Of a stretch of DNA of 64,000 nucleotides, positions 46,559 to 57,263 are shown in pieces. The notes under the pieces are model-generated. The model was not told the origin of the DNA and did not search any database. It saw only the letters and a list, made by a program, of their open reading frames with translations. How positions within the stretch are numbered: the first letter of the stretch is position 1; each line of letters opens with the position of its first letter. The position numbers were made by a program, and so were the translations under genes. Source of the DNA: Odontocerum albicorne. Lineage: Eukaryota; Arthropoda; Insecta; Trichoptera; Odontoceridae. The DNA lies in contig OX463854.1 in assembly GCA_949825065.1 (NCBI GenBank), positions 13,057,112 to 13,121,111 of the forward strand, read 5' to 3'.

Positions 46559-47310
46559 TATTATCAAGATGTGCTGGTTTCCGTGGTGTTTGATTAGTTG
46601 ACAGGGTGATAAAGTGTATAAAAATATAATTTGTTCTTTTTTCAGATAATTTAGCGCGTAATTCGTAAAATAAAAGCGTGGGTCACCATTTTGTTTCCGG
46701 GTCGGGGCATAACGTGCGTGGTTTAAAGGTTTTCGGATAATCAGGAGTATAGTTTGCCGCGTAAAAGTGATTAGATACGCATTTAGCAATAGTTTTATTC
46801 AAACGAAATAAGTGACTGAAGAAATAAAAGAGTGCCTAGTTAATTGCGGATAGAGAAGTGATTAGTGGTTACGTTCGTGAAGTATTCCAGTGTTTTTGGA
46901 ATTTCAAGACCATTTGTTTGAAACCAATCTCGCCTTATAGCTTGCGCGGGGATAGGCAGGAGGAAAGTGCGTATAACTTACAGTAGTTCGGTTTGCGTCG
47001 CTGTTGATGCGGTAAAGGGGAATAGTGTTATTACATTTAGATAAGATTACTTGGTGCTTATACTCAATTGTTTTCGGAACAAAACATTGCAATATAAGAG
47101 AGTGATTAATATTGAATTGAATTACTTTGATATTTAAGTCTTTGATTCGTGGCAAGCGGTGTGGTGGAAGCGTGGTTTAGTAAATTTTGATCATAATACG
47201 TAGTGGTTATAATTGTTAGTTCTTATTTTCGGAACATTTCAATAAAAGGGGGGTTGTTGGTGTTGAATTAAAGTTACGTTCTAGTTAAACTCTTTGTTCT
47301 TGTTGAACAG
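46559..47310 (+). other. Outer element leader, ending at a deletion junction
   Basis: About 750 bp without a gene. At about 47310 the sequence ttgttcttgttgaacag passes directly into pol at the position of the DREGLRTDP segment in RT. Everything from gag to the RT palm is missing. Confidence 0.75.
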
Positions 47311-49231
47311 TGACCGGGAGGGATTAAGAACAGATCCGGAAAAGATTAGAGTGATGAAGGAATTTCCGAGACCGCGGAGTGTTAAGGAAGTAAAGAGTTT
47401 CCTCGGATTGTGCTCGTATTACCGCCGGTTTATCAAAGATTTTTCTAGAATGGCCGCGCCGCTCTGTCAATTGACAAGCATCAAGCTTAAGAATCTTCGG
47501 TTTCAGTGGGGGCCAGCAGCGGAGGAATCTTTCATCCTTCTCAAGCAGGCCATGACTACGTCACCCGTTTTAAAGCCTCCGGATTACGCGGTTCCGTATA
47601 TCCTCACCTGTGATGCGAGCGGAGTGAGTATCGGTAGTTTCCTTTCTCAAAGCATGCCGGGGGGTGTTGAGCATGCTATCGCCTACTTTTCACGAAAACT
47701 TTCTCCGGCGGAAAGATTTTATAGTACTACGGAGCGCGAACTCTTAGCCATCGTCGACTCAGTCCATCATTTCCGTAGTTATTTGGACGGAACCCAGTTT
47801 ACGATCCAGAGTGATCATGGTTGTCTGAAATACCTGGACCATCTGTCCTCCCCTAGTGGTCGATTAGCCCGTTGGGCGTGTAGACTCTCGCAGTATAATT
47901 TTGTTTTTATTTATAAAAAGGGTTGTGAGAATCGCTTGGCTGACGCCCTTAGTCGAATCGAGGTATCCACGTTAAGTTTTCCACCGCCATTCAAGAGCGT
48001 CGAGGATGAGTGGTATTTGCGGGTTATGCAGGATTGCCTTCGGGATCCGCTGTCGCGAGCAAATTTTAGGGCCAGCCAGGGACATCTATTGCGATTGTGC
48101 CGCACCTCTCACGATCCTGTCCGCAAGCAGGAGGGAAGAGACTGGAGAGTGGTGGTACCTCGGGAAGCACTAATCCCCCTCATTGAGGAAACACACACGA
48201 GCTTGTGTCATCCGGGTGTTAGGAAAACAATAGAACACCTCTCTCGCACGTACTTCGCGAACGGGTTGTCTGAGGTGGTAACTCAGTTGGTAGCGCGGTG
48301 TGAAACGTGTAAAGCCTATAAACATAACACTCAGGGACCGTGTGGTCTTATGAACACCCCCAAACAAGCTTCACGTCCCATGCAGTCTTTGAGTATGGAC
48401 CTCGTGGGTCCCTTGCCTATGTCACGGAAACGAAATTGTCATATTTTAACGGTTGTCGATAATTTTAGTAAATTCATATGGGCTTTCCCCTTGAGAGTGG
48501 GAACGTCCAAAGCTATCATTCGATGTTTGGAAACGCTAATATTCTTGCCTTGTTCGGTGCCACGTACCGTGGTAATGGATAATGGGAAACAGTTCATATC
48601 CCGGGAATTTCGTGACTTTTTGGAATCTTATGGGATAAGAGACCTTTTTTATAACGCTTACTATCATCCACAGAACAATACCAGCGAGAGATATAATTCC
48701 TCGATTTTAACGTGCCTGTCCCTAATGGTTCAGGACAATCAAAGAGACTGGTGCGAATTGTTGTACAAGGTGTGCTCTTGTTTGAACAATACTGTGAGCA
48801 TTGCCACTGGTCACACCCCCTTCTATTTGTTCCACGGGTTCCATCCGTTTCCCCATGCTTCATTTCATGATCAACCGGGTCCACAAAGGGATTTGTCCTC
48901 CGAGGATTCCCCCCATTATCTCCGGGGTTTAGATAACATGGAAAAGTTATATGATCGCGTGACGGGTAAATTATTGGCTGGTTTTAAGCGTAGCGCCGCT
49001 AGATATAACCTCCGTCGGAAGGAGAAGCTGCTATCCGTTGGACAGGTGGTGTGGAGAAAGTCCTTTGTACAGTCGAGGGCGGGGCAGTATTTTAGCGCCA
49101 AGCTGGCCCCACGATTTGTAAAGAATATAGTTAGTAAGAAGATCTCCGATTCCATATACGAGCTGACGAATATGGATGGACGGGTCGCGGGGAGATATCA
49201 TGTGAAGGATATAGCCAAGGTTATCGAGTAG
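47285..49231 (+). pseudogene. pol: Truncated pol: RT thumb, RNaseH and integrase (outer element)
   Basis: An uninterrupted frame of about 648 codons (first ATG at 47354) closely matching the C-terminal two thirds of the inner pol, most residues being identical. It starts at DREGLRTDPEKI just after the RT palm, so PR and the catalytic YLDD region are missing. RNaseH (LTCDASGVSIGSFLSQ, TTERELLAIVDS), the integrase zinc finger (HTSLCHPG...CETC) and the D,D,E residues (MDLVGPLP, VMDNGKQF, NNTSERYN) are intact, as is the GPY/F-like end. It cannot be translated as a normal Gag-Pol because gag and the frameshift site are gone. Its openness indicates that the deletion is recent, or that the protein is still selected. 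It is followed at once by the hairpin array. Confidence 0.93.
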
Positions 49232-49289
49232 GCCGCCTAAGGTCGTGGCAGGTGCACAGGTTGTGCACATTGCTAGGGGGAAAATTTTG

Positions 49290-50290
49290 CAGTTCGTCAT
49301 CTCGCGTCGTTATGCCAAACTGGTGCCGTTGGACCGCGAAGCGCAGATTACTTCATCAATTCCGTTGCCATTGCGATCGGCTTTGTTTCCGTTAAGATAG
49401 AACCACCTTCACCGCAGATTAATCTCTTGTGCAGTTCGTCGTCTCGCGTCGTGCGGACAAATTGATACCGTCCGTCCGCGAGGCGCGGAATACTTTTTCA
49501 ATTCCGTTGCAGTTGCGATTCAATCCTCTTTAACCTTGTATACCTTAATGGTGTGAAGTACTTCCTCTCGCGTTGCCCTGACAAATACCGTCAGGCCGCG
49601 GGAGACGTATTATATTATTATCAATTCCGTTTCCGTCATACTAGAATCTCCTTACCAAGGAATAATCTATTTAGCAGTTCGTCGTCTCGCGTCGTGCGGA
49701 CAAATTGATACCGTCCGGCCGCGAGGCGCGGCATACTTTTTCAATTCTGTTGCAGTTGCGATTCAATCCTCTTTAACCTTGTATACCTTAATGGTGTGAA
49801 GTACGTCCTCTCACGTTGCCCTGACAAATACCGTCAGGCCGCGGGAGACGTATTATATTATTATCAATTCCGTTTCCGTCATACTTGAATCTCCTTACCA
49901 AGGAATAATCTGTTTAGCAGTTCGTCGTCTCGCGTCGTGCGGACAAATTGATACCGTCCGTCCGCGAGGCGCGGAATACTTTTTCAATTCCGTTGCAGTT
50001 GCGATTCAATCCTCTTTAACATTGTATTCCTTAATGTATTAAGTACGTCGGAGTTACCCGATTTGTCGCATTACACCGCGACCGGGAGAGTATCCTTTTC
50101 TTGTAAGGGGTTAGGTTGAGATTACGGGTTTAGGGGACAAGCGGCCCTTCCAGCACGATAGTATTCAAGATTTGCCGTTTAGGCCTTGGCTCGATTTGAG
50201 TGCGTCAGTGGACGCAGTAGCTAATGAGCATTTCGTAATCTCACGTTGTCCTGACCAATTGTTCCGGCAGGCCGTGAGACGCGGAACGTA
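49290..50290 (+). repeat. Hairpin array, 243-bp tandem repeat and relatives
   Basis: Two and a half units of 243 bp (starts 49431, 49674, 49917) preceded and followed by diverged units. Each unit holds two hairpins with an outer and an inner stem: GTCTCGCG/CGCGAGGC with CGGAC/GTCCG at 49441-49484, 49684-49727 and 49927-49970; CTCTCGCG/CGCGGGAG with CCTGAC/GTCAGG at 49565-49604; CTCTCACG/CGCGGGAG (one mismatch) with the same inner stem at 49808-49847. Outlying forms: 49302-49346 (TCGCG/CGCGA, CCAA/TTGG), 50057-50086 (CCCG/CGGG, GTCGC/GCGAC), 50239-50279 (TCTCACG/CGTGAGA, CCTG/CAGG). Several differences are paired, preserving the stems. Confidence 0.85.
50131..50228 (+). pseudogene. Displaced protease fragment inside the 3' non-coding region
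   Basis: About 32 codons align without a gap to the start of the inner protease (inner DNA 39642-39737): SIQDLPFRPWLDLSAS against YIQELPFRALLDSGAS. The catalytic D-S-G has become D-L-S. In an intact element this segment belongs about 900 bp upstream of the RT palm, yet here it lies about 900 bp downstream of the integrase stop, between hairpins of the array. It therefore records a rearrangement. The downstream bases reach into the last hairpin and may also be protease-derived, but that part of the alignment is weak. Confidence 0.8.
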
Positions 50291-50489
50291 TATTTGGGTC
50301 CGTTCTAGTTGCAGTTGAATTTCCTTTACCATTGAGAATAGTTGCCATCGAGAATCAGTTCCGTTTCGTATACGGTTATAAATCGTTTGGCGTTGTGTAG
50401 ATAGTTGCATCACGTTGTCTCACGTGGGCTTGACCCATCGTTGCAAATGATATACCAAGCATCCGTGGTCTCGATCCGCCGTCGCATGC

Positions 50490-50975
50490 CGTAGGCAGTA
50501 AGCCGTCGTCGCACGAGAAGGGATGCGCCCGCTTAGGTGAGTTCCAGTCCGGTGTCCACTATTTAGTGACCCGGTGTAGTATAAGAAGGCTAATAGTATA
50601 TAGTGTAGTGATAGGCTCATCGGCGCCTAATTGGGAGTCATTCATGGTCGGGAAAGTAAAGGTTCTTAAATAGATTTTTGTTATATTGTAAATCATACCT
50701 TGAGGGTATGCGCTGTCGGATTCTTTGATGAATGGCAGTAGAGATTTTTTTTTTTTGTCAAGTAACATTACCAGTGAGAATTCATGATTCCGCTAGGTTG
50801 AATGTATAGTGAGCTAGTCGTGAGGCAATCTCGTATGGATTCAGTTCCATATGTTCTATGTACGGGTTTGGTACTCTTCCCCGTGATTAATGTGGTTATT
50901 ATTTTCCAAAGAGTATCTGGCGCTCAGAGCCTGGGCCTTGACCATGAGTGACGGAATGCTGAGAGCCTCGAGTAG
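50490..50975 (+). other. Non-coding block conserved with the inner element
   Basis: Counterpart of 43440-43880 (see there). Shared words include gcgcctaattgggagtcatt, caatctcgtatggattca and ggaatgctgagagcct. Confidence 0.8.
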
Positions 50976-50979
50976 AGTG

Positions 50980-51390
50980 TACCAAATTTCTTGTGTACTG
51001 CGGAGTAGCCTTCCTTCAGTATCGGGTGTTCATAAGGTTGAACATTGCTTTAGTGCAAGACCCGTGGAGGATGGTTGCTGTTTATAAACTACCTTCGGAT
51101 GATAGTCCGTATGGTAACGAATCTGTATAGTATACAGAATTTCTTATGTACTGAGGGGTAGGCTTCCTTCAGTATCGGGTGTTCATAAGGTTGAACATTG
51201 CTTTAGTGCAAAACCCATTGAGGAGGGTTGATGTTTGAAAATTACCTTCGGATAATAGTCCGTATTGTAAAGAATCTGTGGAATCCACAGAAATACGAAT
51301 GAAGGGAAGGGTTGGCTTCCTTCCGTGTTGGATGTTCTTAAGGTTGAACCTTAATCTAGTCAGACATCCATTGAAAATAATTGCTTGGGA
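50980..51390 (+). repeat. 153-bp tandem repeat, about 2.7 units, with perfect dyads
   Basis: cttccttc landmarks at 51010, 51163 and 51316. Between units are TCTGTATA-G-TATACAGA (51122-51138) and, 153 bp on, TCTGTGGA-A-TCCACAGA (51275-51291): both perfect 8-bp dyads although the arm sequence differs. Confidence 0.88.
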
Positions 51391-52031
51391 CGTTGGAAAA
51401 CATTGTTAGGCTAGTTGCTCGTTATAATGGAAATGGAGATGGAGTCACCTCGCTACAAGGATTCTCAAGGAGTTAGAAAATTGTTATTAATTCGGTGATT
51501 GCATATCTGAGTTATTGGCTTGGGCTGTTGGACCCGAGGATTTAAGGAAATGGGAGTTGCTCCTAGTATTTTTTTTTTTTGGAGAATAGTAGTACCTTGC
51601 ATCGGTGGTACGTATGGTTATTACTGGTGTAACCAGTTCGTTGGATTATTGCCTTATAGAGAGGAATGGCATCGCTGGATGAGAGCCTGGGATTTACTGT
51701 TCTGTTTTGTTATAGCACTATATTGAGAAGTTTAGATCTGTTGCCTTGTAGGTTGGCTCACATTCTCTGTTTGGAAGTAGTCTTTGTTCCTTTCTGTAAT
51801 TCGTTACGTACTATGGGTTTTCTTTTCGGGTGGTTAACTGTGAACCACCCCCTCATCGAAGAGTTTGTTGTCTCGCATAAGGAAATAGATCTGTTCGGAG
51901 TTTTGTTTTTTTTTTCCATTCCTGTTTACTGCAAGGCGTATTAATATTATGTGTTTTTGTTTTGTGTTTATTTTCCTTTTGTTTCCTTTTTTTTCCTTAC
52001 CTAATAATTGTGATTAAATTATTTTTCTTCA
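51391..52031 (+). other. Outer element non-coding DNA
   Basis: Open frames of 68 and 92 codons (51520-51944) show no env or other known motif and are not called as genes. Confidence 0.5.
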
Positions 52032-52270
52032 AGGCTTACGGATGGCCTATATCCATCCAGTATTTTGTTTTGTATTAAATTTTGTGTGTAGAATCATTAT
52101 TTTTAAGGCTTACGGACGGCCTGTATACATCCAGCCAAAGGTTTACGGATGGCCTGTATACATCCAGCCAAAGGTTTACGGATGGCCTGTATACATCCAG
52201 CAAGAGGTTTACGGATGGCCTACATACATCCAGCAAGAGGCTTACGGATGGCCGGTACTCATCCAGTATT
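52032..52270 (+). repeat. 33-bp tandem repeat with GGATG...CATCC hairpins
   Basis: Hairpins start at 52040, 52114, 52147, 52180, 52213 and 52246, the last five at exact 33-bp steps. Typical form GGATG-GCCTGTATA-CATCC; the first is GGATGG-CCTATAT-CCATCC. Since 33 is a multiple of three, a spurious frame (repeating VYGWPVYIQ) stays open. Confidence 0.92.
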
Positions 52271-53212
52271 TTGTCTGTATTATTAATTTTTTTTTGTAAT
52301 CATCTTCCTTCTCGTGCTCAAAGTAGCATGCAGAAGCCCTGAACTGCCTCTAGGAGTTCAGGTTGAGAGAGGCTAGCCTCTCAACCGGTTAAAATTTTGG
52401 TGATGGCCTTTCGGTGCATCTGCGATGTATTGAATTGTCTCCACCACGGGCGTCATGAACCCGCATTAGCAGAGATGCCGCTCCAGAATGTTCTGGTGGG
52501 CACGCGCTTTTGGCTTGGAAGGGTTCAATTGTGGGAGCCGCGGGTTCTGGCCCTCAGATCTTGGTTATCCACAGTGGCGTATGTGGACTCGCGTGATTCT
52601 TGGTTCCAGTCTGGGGGTCCGGGGGACGTGTCTTGCTTAAGATCGGGCCTAACCGCGAGTGTTTCATTAATATTGTTTATTCTTTTCAGAGAAGGAGGAG
52701 GAATGGAGTAGAATTACAGGGAGAGGGTTAGGTGTGAGCCTTGTGGTAGGACAGTCGTTGAACAGCCGGTTCTGCATCGTTCTAGCTATGGTAGATTTCC
52801 TAAAAGTTTAGAAAGTGTCTTTTTAAAATTCCGTCTCGAAAGAATTTTCGGTCCTTATCTGATTACATTGGCTTGCGTAATAATTACCACTTATTATACC
52901 GAGTAGGTGGACGGTAGGGATTGTAGAAATGTGTAATGCAGTCCTTGGCGTGGGGGCTGGATTTGGGCTTGTAATGATTGATCTCTGTTCACAGTGAGGG
53001 GTCGAGGTTGGCAATGGAGGAGTAGAGTCACCCGTATAAAACCTGTAAGTGTATAACTAAGCAAGTGTCCAGTGTTATCTTTAAGGTCAGCCGCGGAACA
53101 GGCTGCAGTGTCTAGTGAGAGGATGAATGGTGATTAACTAATTTGGTTGTAAACCTTTTCTCAGCATGATGCCCTGAGAAGAGGGGTGGGTTAATTATCT
53201 GTTAGCGGTCTA
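52271..53212 (+). other. Outer element non-coding DNA
   Basis: A 104-codon frame at 52397-52711 has no recognised motif. No conserved counterpart was seen in the inner element. Confidence 0.45.
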
Positions 53213-54235
53213 CCTTTTTGTGTTACAGGGTGACCATGAATAATATAATTTTATTTTTGATTTAATTTGGATTCCTTTTTGTTTTTGTTTCTGCTCTGCC
53301 CTTTGATGTATCACCAGCCGTACTTTATGTAAGATAATTGTCTCTTTGTTATTGTTGACGGCCTACTTTTTGTGTTACAGGGTGACCATGAATAATATAA
53401 TTTTATTTTTGATTTAATTTGGATTCCTTTTTGTTTTTGTTTCTGCTCTGCCCTTTGATGTATCACCAGCCGTACTTTATGTAAGTTAATTATCTCTTTG
53501 TTATTATTGACGGCCTACCTTTTTGTGATATAGGGTGACCATGTATAATATAATTTTTTATTTTTTTATTTAATGTGGATTCCTTTTTGTTTGTTTCTGC
53601 TCTGCCCTTTGATGTATCACCAGCCGTGCTTTATGTAAGATCATTATCTCTTTGTTATTATTGACGGCCTACCTTTTTGTGATATAGGGTGACCATGTAT
53701 AATATAATTTTATTTTTGATTTAATGTGGATTCCTTTTTGTTTGTTTCTGCTCTGCCCTTTGATGTATCACCAGCCGTGCTTTATGTAAGATCATTATCC
53801 CTTTGTTATTATTGACGGCCTACCTTTTTGTGATACAGGGTGACCATGTATAATATAATTTTATTTTTGATTTAATGAGGATTCCTTTTTGTTTGTTTCT
53901 GCTCTGCCCTTTGATGTATCACCAGCCGTGCTTTATGTAAGATCATTATCTCTTTGTTATTATTGACGGCCTACCTTTTTGTGATACAGGGTGACCATGT
54001 ATAATATAATTTTATTTTTGAGTTAATGTGGATTCCTTTTTGTTTGTTTCTGATCTGCCCTTTGATGTATCACCAGCCGTGCTTTATGTAAGATCATTAA
54101 TTCTTTGTTTTTATTGACGGCCTACTTTTTGGAATACAGGGTGACCATCTATAATATTTTGTGTTATTTTAATTTTATTTGGAAGTCTTTTTGTTTTGTA
54201 TCTGATCCCCTTTGAAGTATCCAGTGACCATGCCT
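53213..54235 (+). repeat. About 151-bp tandem repeat, 7 units
   Basis: The landmark agggtgaccat recurs at 53228, 53380, 53533, 53687, 53838, 53989 and 54139 (150-154 bp steps). Each unit carries ctgccctttgatgtatcacc; the first and last units are the most diverged. Confidence 0.95.
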
Positions 54236-54469
54236 TATGTGAATTTGTCTATAATCTATTGTCTTGTTTTTTTTTGTATTTGTTTGTTTTGTTTATTGAA
54301 TTGTTTAAGGAATTGTACTAGCTGTCTTATGCGATTGTTTTCGTGCTGGTTACCCTGTGGTTAAACCAGTATTGGAAAAGCCATTTCTCTGTATTATTGT
54401 GAGGAGTTACAGGAGGATTGTTCCGTGCTCCTCAGTATTATTAGGTTATGGGCCATAGTAGATTCAGTA

Positions 54470-54704
54470 GTGTGTTGTCATCGTAAGGTTTCCGTGGTTT
54501 CCTTGCGGATAGGTTCCCTTACACCAATTAGGGGGTCCTGCAGGCAAATGCTGACAACCGGTAAATCGGCCACGAGACCGTATCTGGTGGGGGGAACATA
54601 CACCCCTTACTCCTTGTAATTGCCTATCGCTAAAGTGTCTATACTCTAGGAAGGATACATTTTTTTTTTTTTGTGGTTTTTTTTTTTGTTTTCTTTTATA
54701 ACAT
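54470..54704 (+). other. Pre-LTR block conserved with the inner element
   Basis: Shares cttacaccaatta, ggcaaatgctgac, taaatcggccacga and gaccgtatc.ggtg with about 45030-45125 of the inner element, ending in a T-rich run before the purine tract. Confidence 0.75.
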
Positions 54705-54713
54705 AAGATGGAG
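54705..54713 (+). promoter_or_regulatory. Polypurine tract (outer)
   Basis: AAGATGGAG directly before the 3' LTR; one pyrimidine interrupts it. Confidence 0.6.
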
Positions 54714-56136
54714 TGTTAGGAGTATATTTATTCTCTCATAAAAAGCGGGTGAGAAGTTAAGAATATCCCATAAGGAAAAAATACGCGCGAAATGGAATTC
54801 CGTACGAACAGAATTGAACCGTACTTTTCTTTGTTCTGATCTGGACGGATAAATAATGACGCATAATAGCCCGAGCGCGACGCAGTTGTAATTAGGTCAA
54901 AGAATGATGCAATCATCTTCCCGGTTCTAGAAGGTTATCGATTCAAAACAAACCGATATAAAGTTTCGTACATTGGCCGCAGCACTTGTAGTAAGAAATC
55001 GAATGCAGGTGACTTATTGGTTGAATCTTTTCCTATAAATGCCGCGAACCAATGAAATCTTAGCATAGGGACGCGTGGTGAATTGGTGTTTTTGGAACGA
55101 CCGATAGAGTCGCGGGACGGTCATCCATTCCGTCCCCGACCGAGGCTAGCGCTTAACGGGCTGTTACAGCTCCTCCGTTTGGGAGATTACGAATTAATAA
55201 TTAGTTTTTTTTGTTAAAGTTTATCGGTCAATTACCTTCAGTTCCGAGTTATCATCTCCTTCGGGGATCATACGAATTAATAATTGGTGTTTCGGGGAAG
55301 ATTCTCCAAACCACGTCGGTTTCGAGCCGTTGCGCGGATTACCGGCTTGGTAATACCGCACGAGGAACAATAATCTTGGATTATTATCGCTGTGATAATT
55401 GAGAGTCTGCTGAGGACCTCGAGCGACTACGATACGTGGTTGCTCAAATAACTGAGCCGCAGTTACTCCGCTTACCGCGCTTGCAGCAAGGAAGAAGTTC
55501 GTATCGGAGGGCGGGAAATTCCCAAGGGGAATTGTTGCGTCATCCTGATCAAAGGAGTCGTTCCGGCTTGGGCTGGTTTTGCTATCATCTGGCTTGCGTC
55601 CACCGCTTCTGGGAGTATAGACATTACAGCTTCATTCTTTTTGGATATTCAGGTTATTTGGGGTGAGTGAATTCTTTATATTGTAACCTGCCATTGCTGG
55701 CTCTCATCGCCTCATATCCTTCATTGTGTGTAATGAATATCGAACAGGAATCAATCTCTTATGCAAGCCCAATTGTTAGTCTGCCTACTCTGGTTTTTCG
55801 TAGTATGTTTTTTTTTTCTCGGCTTTAATGCGGAGTTTTTTTTAACAATATTGAATTAAATTAAACGAAGTGTTATCACCAATGTATGTCTTTTTCTGTT
55901 ATTCACCTCGTCCACGGCTTGATGCCTTGGAGGCCTAGCATATCTCTTTTATTTTAGCCCATCGCGATCTGAGACAAAAGAGTACTTGTTCGTAATTTTC
56001 TTCATGTGCCGCTGAGACCGGGGTAAGTGTAATTATTGTGAGAAAACCATTATTAAAATTGTGAAAATATTGTTGTCTTTGTTGAATGGAGGTAACGCTG
56101 TCTCCAAATTCTAGTAAATAGGGTTTAGTCGTAACA
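54714..56136 (+). repeat. Outer element 3' LTR (1423 bp)
   Basis: Starts TGTTAGGAG, ends GTCGTAACA. Uninterrupted, it shows the pre-insertion state of the site occupied by the inner element in the 5' LTR. It is followed by AGTG at 56137-56140. Confidence 0.97.
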
Positions 56137-56140
56137 AGTG

Positions 56141-57117
56141 TTTAAATTTTATATGTTTTTTAAGTATATTTTTTAGTCGTTATTTATTAATAAAATTTTT
56201 GATAAATAGTACAATGTACCTTATAAAAATAGCAATAAAAAAATATTGTAATAACTGCTTCATACGTTACAAATGACAGCATATAAAATATAATTATAAT
56301 AAAAATATTTACAAATAAACAATCCTAACAAAAAAAAAAGATAATACATAAATATGTTAGTAAGTACACACGTTACAGTCTCACAAAATTACGAAAATTT
56401 TATTGTATGAGTCACCAACGCAATACAAAGGCGGACAGTCTGTGCTGCACCAAGCCTAGCGTCACTTTTGGCAGAATGTGAAAGAGGAATACAGATGTGT
56501 ACAAACAAAAATTAAAATATACATACTACAAGCATAACTAAAAGTCAAAATCGTACCCATAATACTGAACGCCTCGAGATGCCAATATATTACTTACAAA
56601 TCAAGTTGAAAAGAAAGGGAAAATACCAATAAAAATGCTATAGTAGGAAGAAGAAAATCATTTTTTTAATAGTCAATTCCGAACTGCTAAGAATGATAAC
56701 ATGTGTTTTTTATGACAACTTTGTTATACATACGAGTACTTTATAAACTATTTAAGCTTTTATGGAACCTGATCCTTCCAAATAAAGTCCCACTTGACTG
56801 TTAGAATACGTTCATTTTTCCTTCAATCCTAGACGTCCAGTATTATATAATCCTGGATGATATTGGACGATTCAGAGCTATTTCCCGAAGAAAACAAAGG
56901 GTTTATTATTTAGCATCGGAATTAACTCTATTAAGAATTTCGAGAAGCATATATTATCTTTGAAATTTACGCGCTCTGTAAAAAATCACACTGTTCTGAA
57001 AATTTTAAGTGTCACCAAACAGTAAAAAATGTAATGAATTTGTTTTTGTATCTTAAAAATAATTCAACAACTTTGTAAAATCCCGATAGGTATTTAACTT
57101 ATCAAACAGAACGGCGA
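56141..57117. other. AT-rich intergenic DNA
   Basis: Nothing was recognised. Confidence 0.4.
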
Positions 57118-57182
57118 CCTCCGGTGCATAGGTGATAAAATGTTTTCAACCACATGGTTCAATTTCCAATGGAACTCCTTTT
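57118..57182 (+). repeat. tRNA-derived SINE head
   Basis: acctccggtgcataggtgat (A-box region) followed by tggttcaatttccaatggaa (B-box region). Confidence 0.45.
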
Positions 57183-57263
57183 TTTTGTAAAAAAAGTGTG
57201 TGTTTTTAAATATATTTTTGGTTGGTTATAAGAGACACGTGGAAACCAGGTTATACTATATAG

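Larger units (their letters stand above)
35301..56136 (+). mobile_element. Outer Ty3/Gypsy LTR retrotransposon (deleted derivative)
   Basis: LTRs of about 1.42 kb start TGTTAGGAG and end GTCGTAACA; the element is flanked by AGTG (35297-35300 and 56137-56140). Its own length, without the inner element and its target duplication, is about 11.0 kb. It has a Lys-tRNA-like primer site after the 5' LTR and a purine tract before the 3' LTR. It lacks gag, protease and most of RT and keeps an open RNaseH-integrase frame. The 5' LTR is interrupted by the inner element. I count 12 substitutions and one 4-bp indel between the two LTRs, so the copy is young. Confidence 0.95.

Noticed and set aside
51520..51944. 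Possible env gene in the outer element
   Set aside because: The 68- and 92-codon frames overlap in different frames and lack signal peptide, cleavage site or anchor. The homologous region of the inner element is non-coding.
52042..52342. Frames of 85-86 codons with repeated tyrosine-rich peptides
   Set aside because: By-product of the 33-bp tandem repeat.
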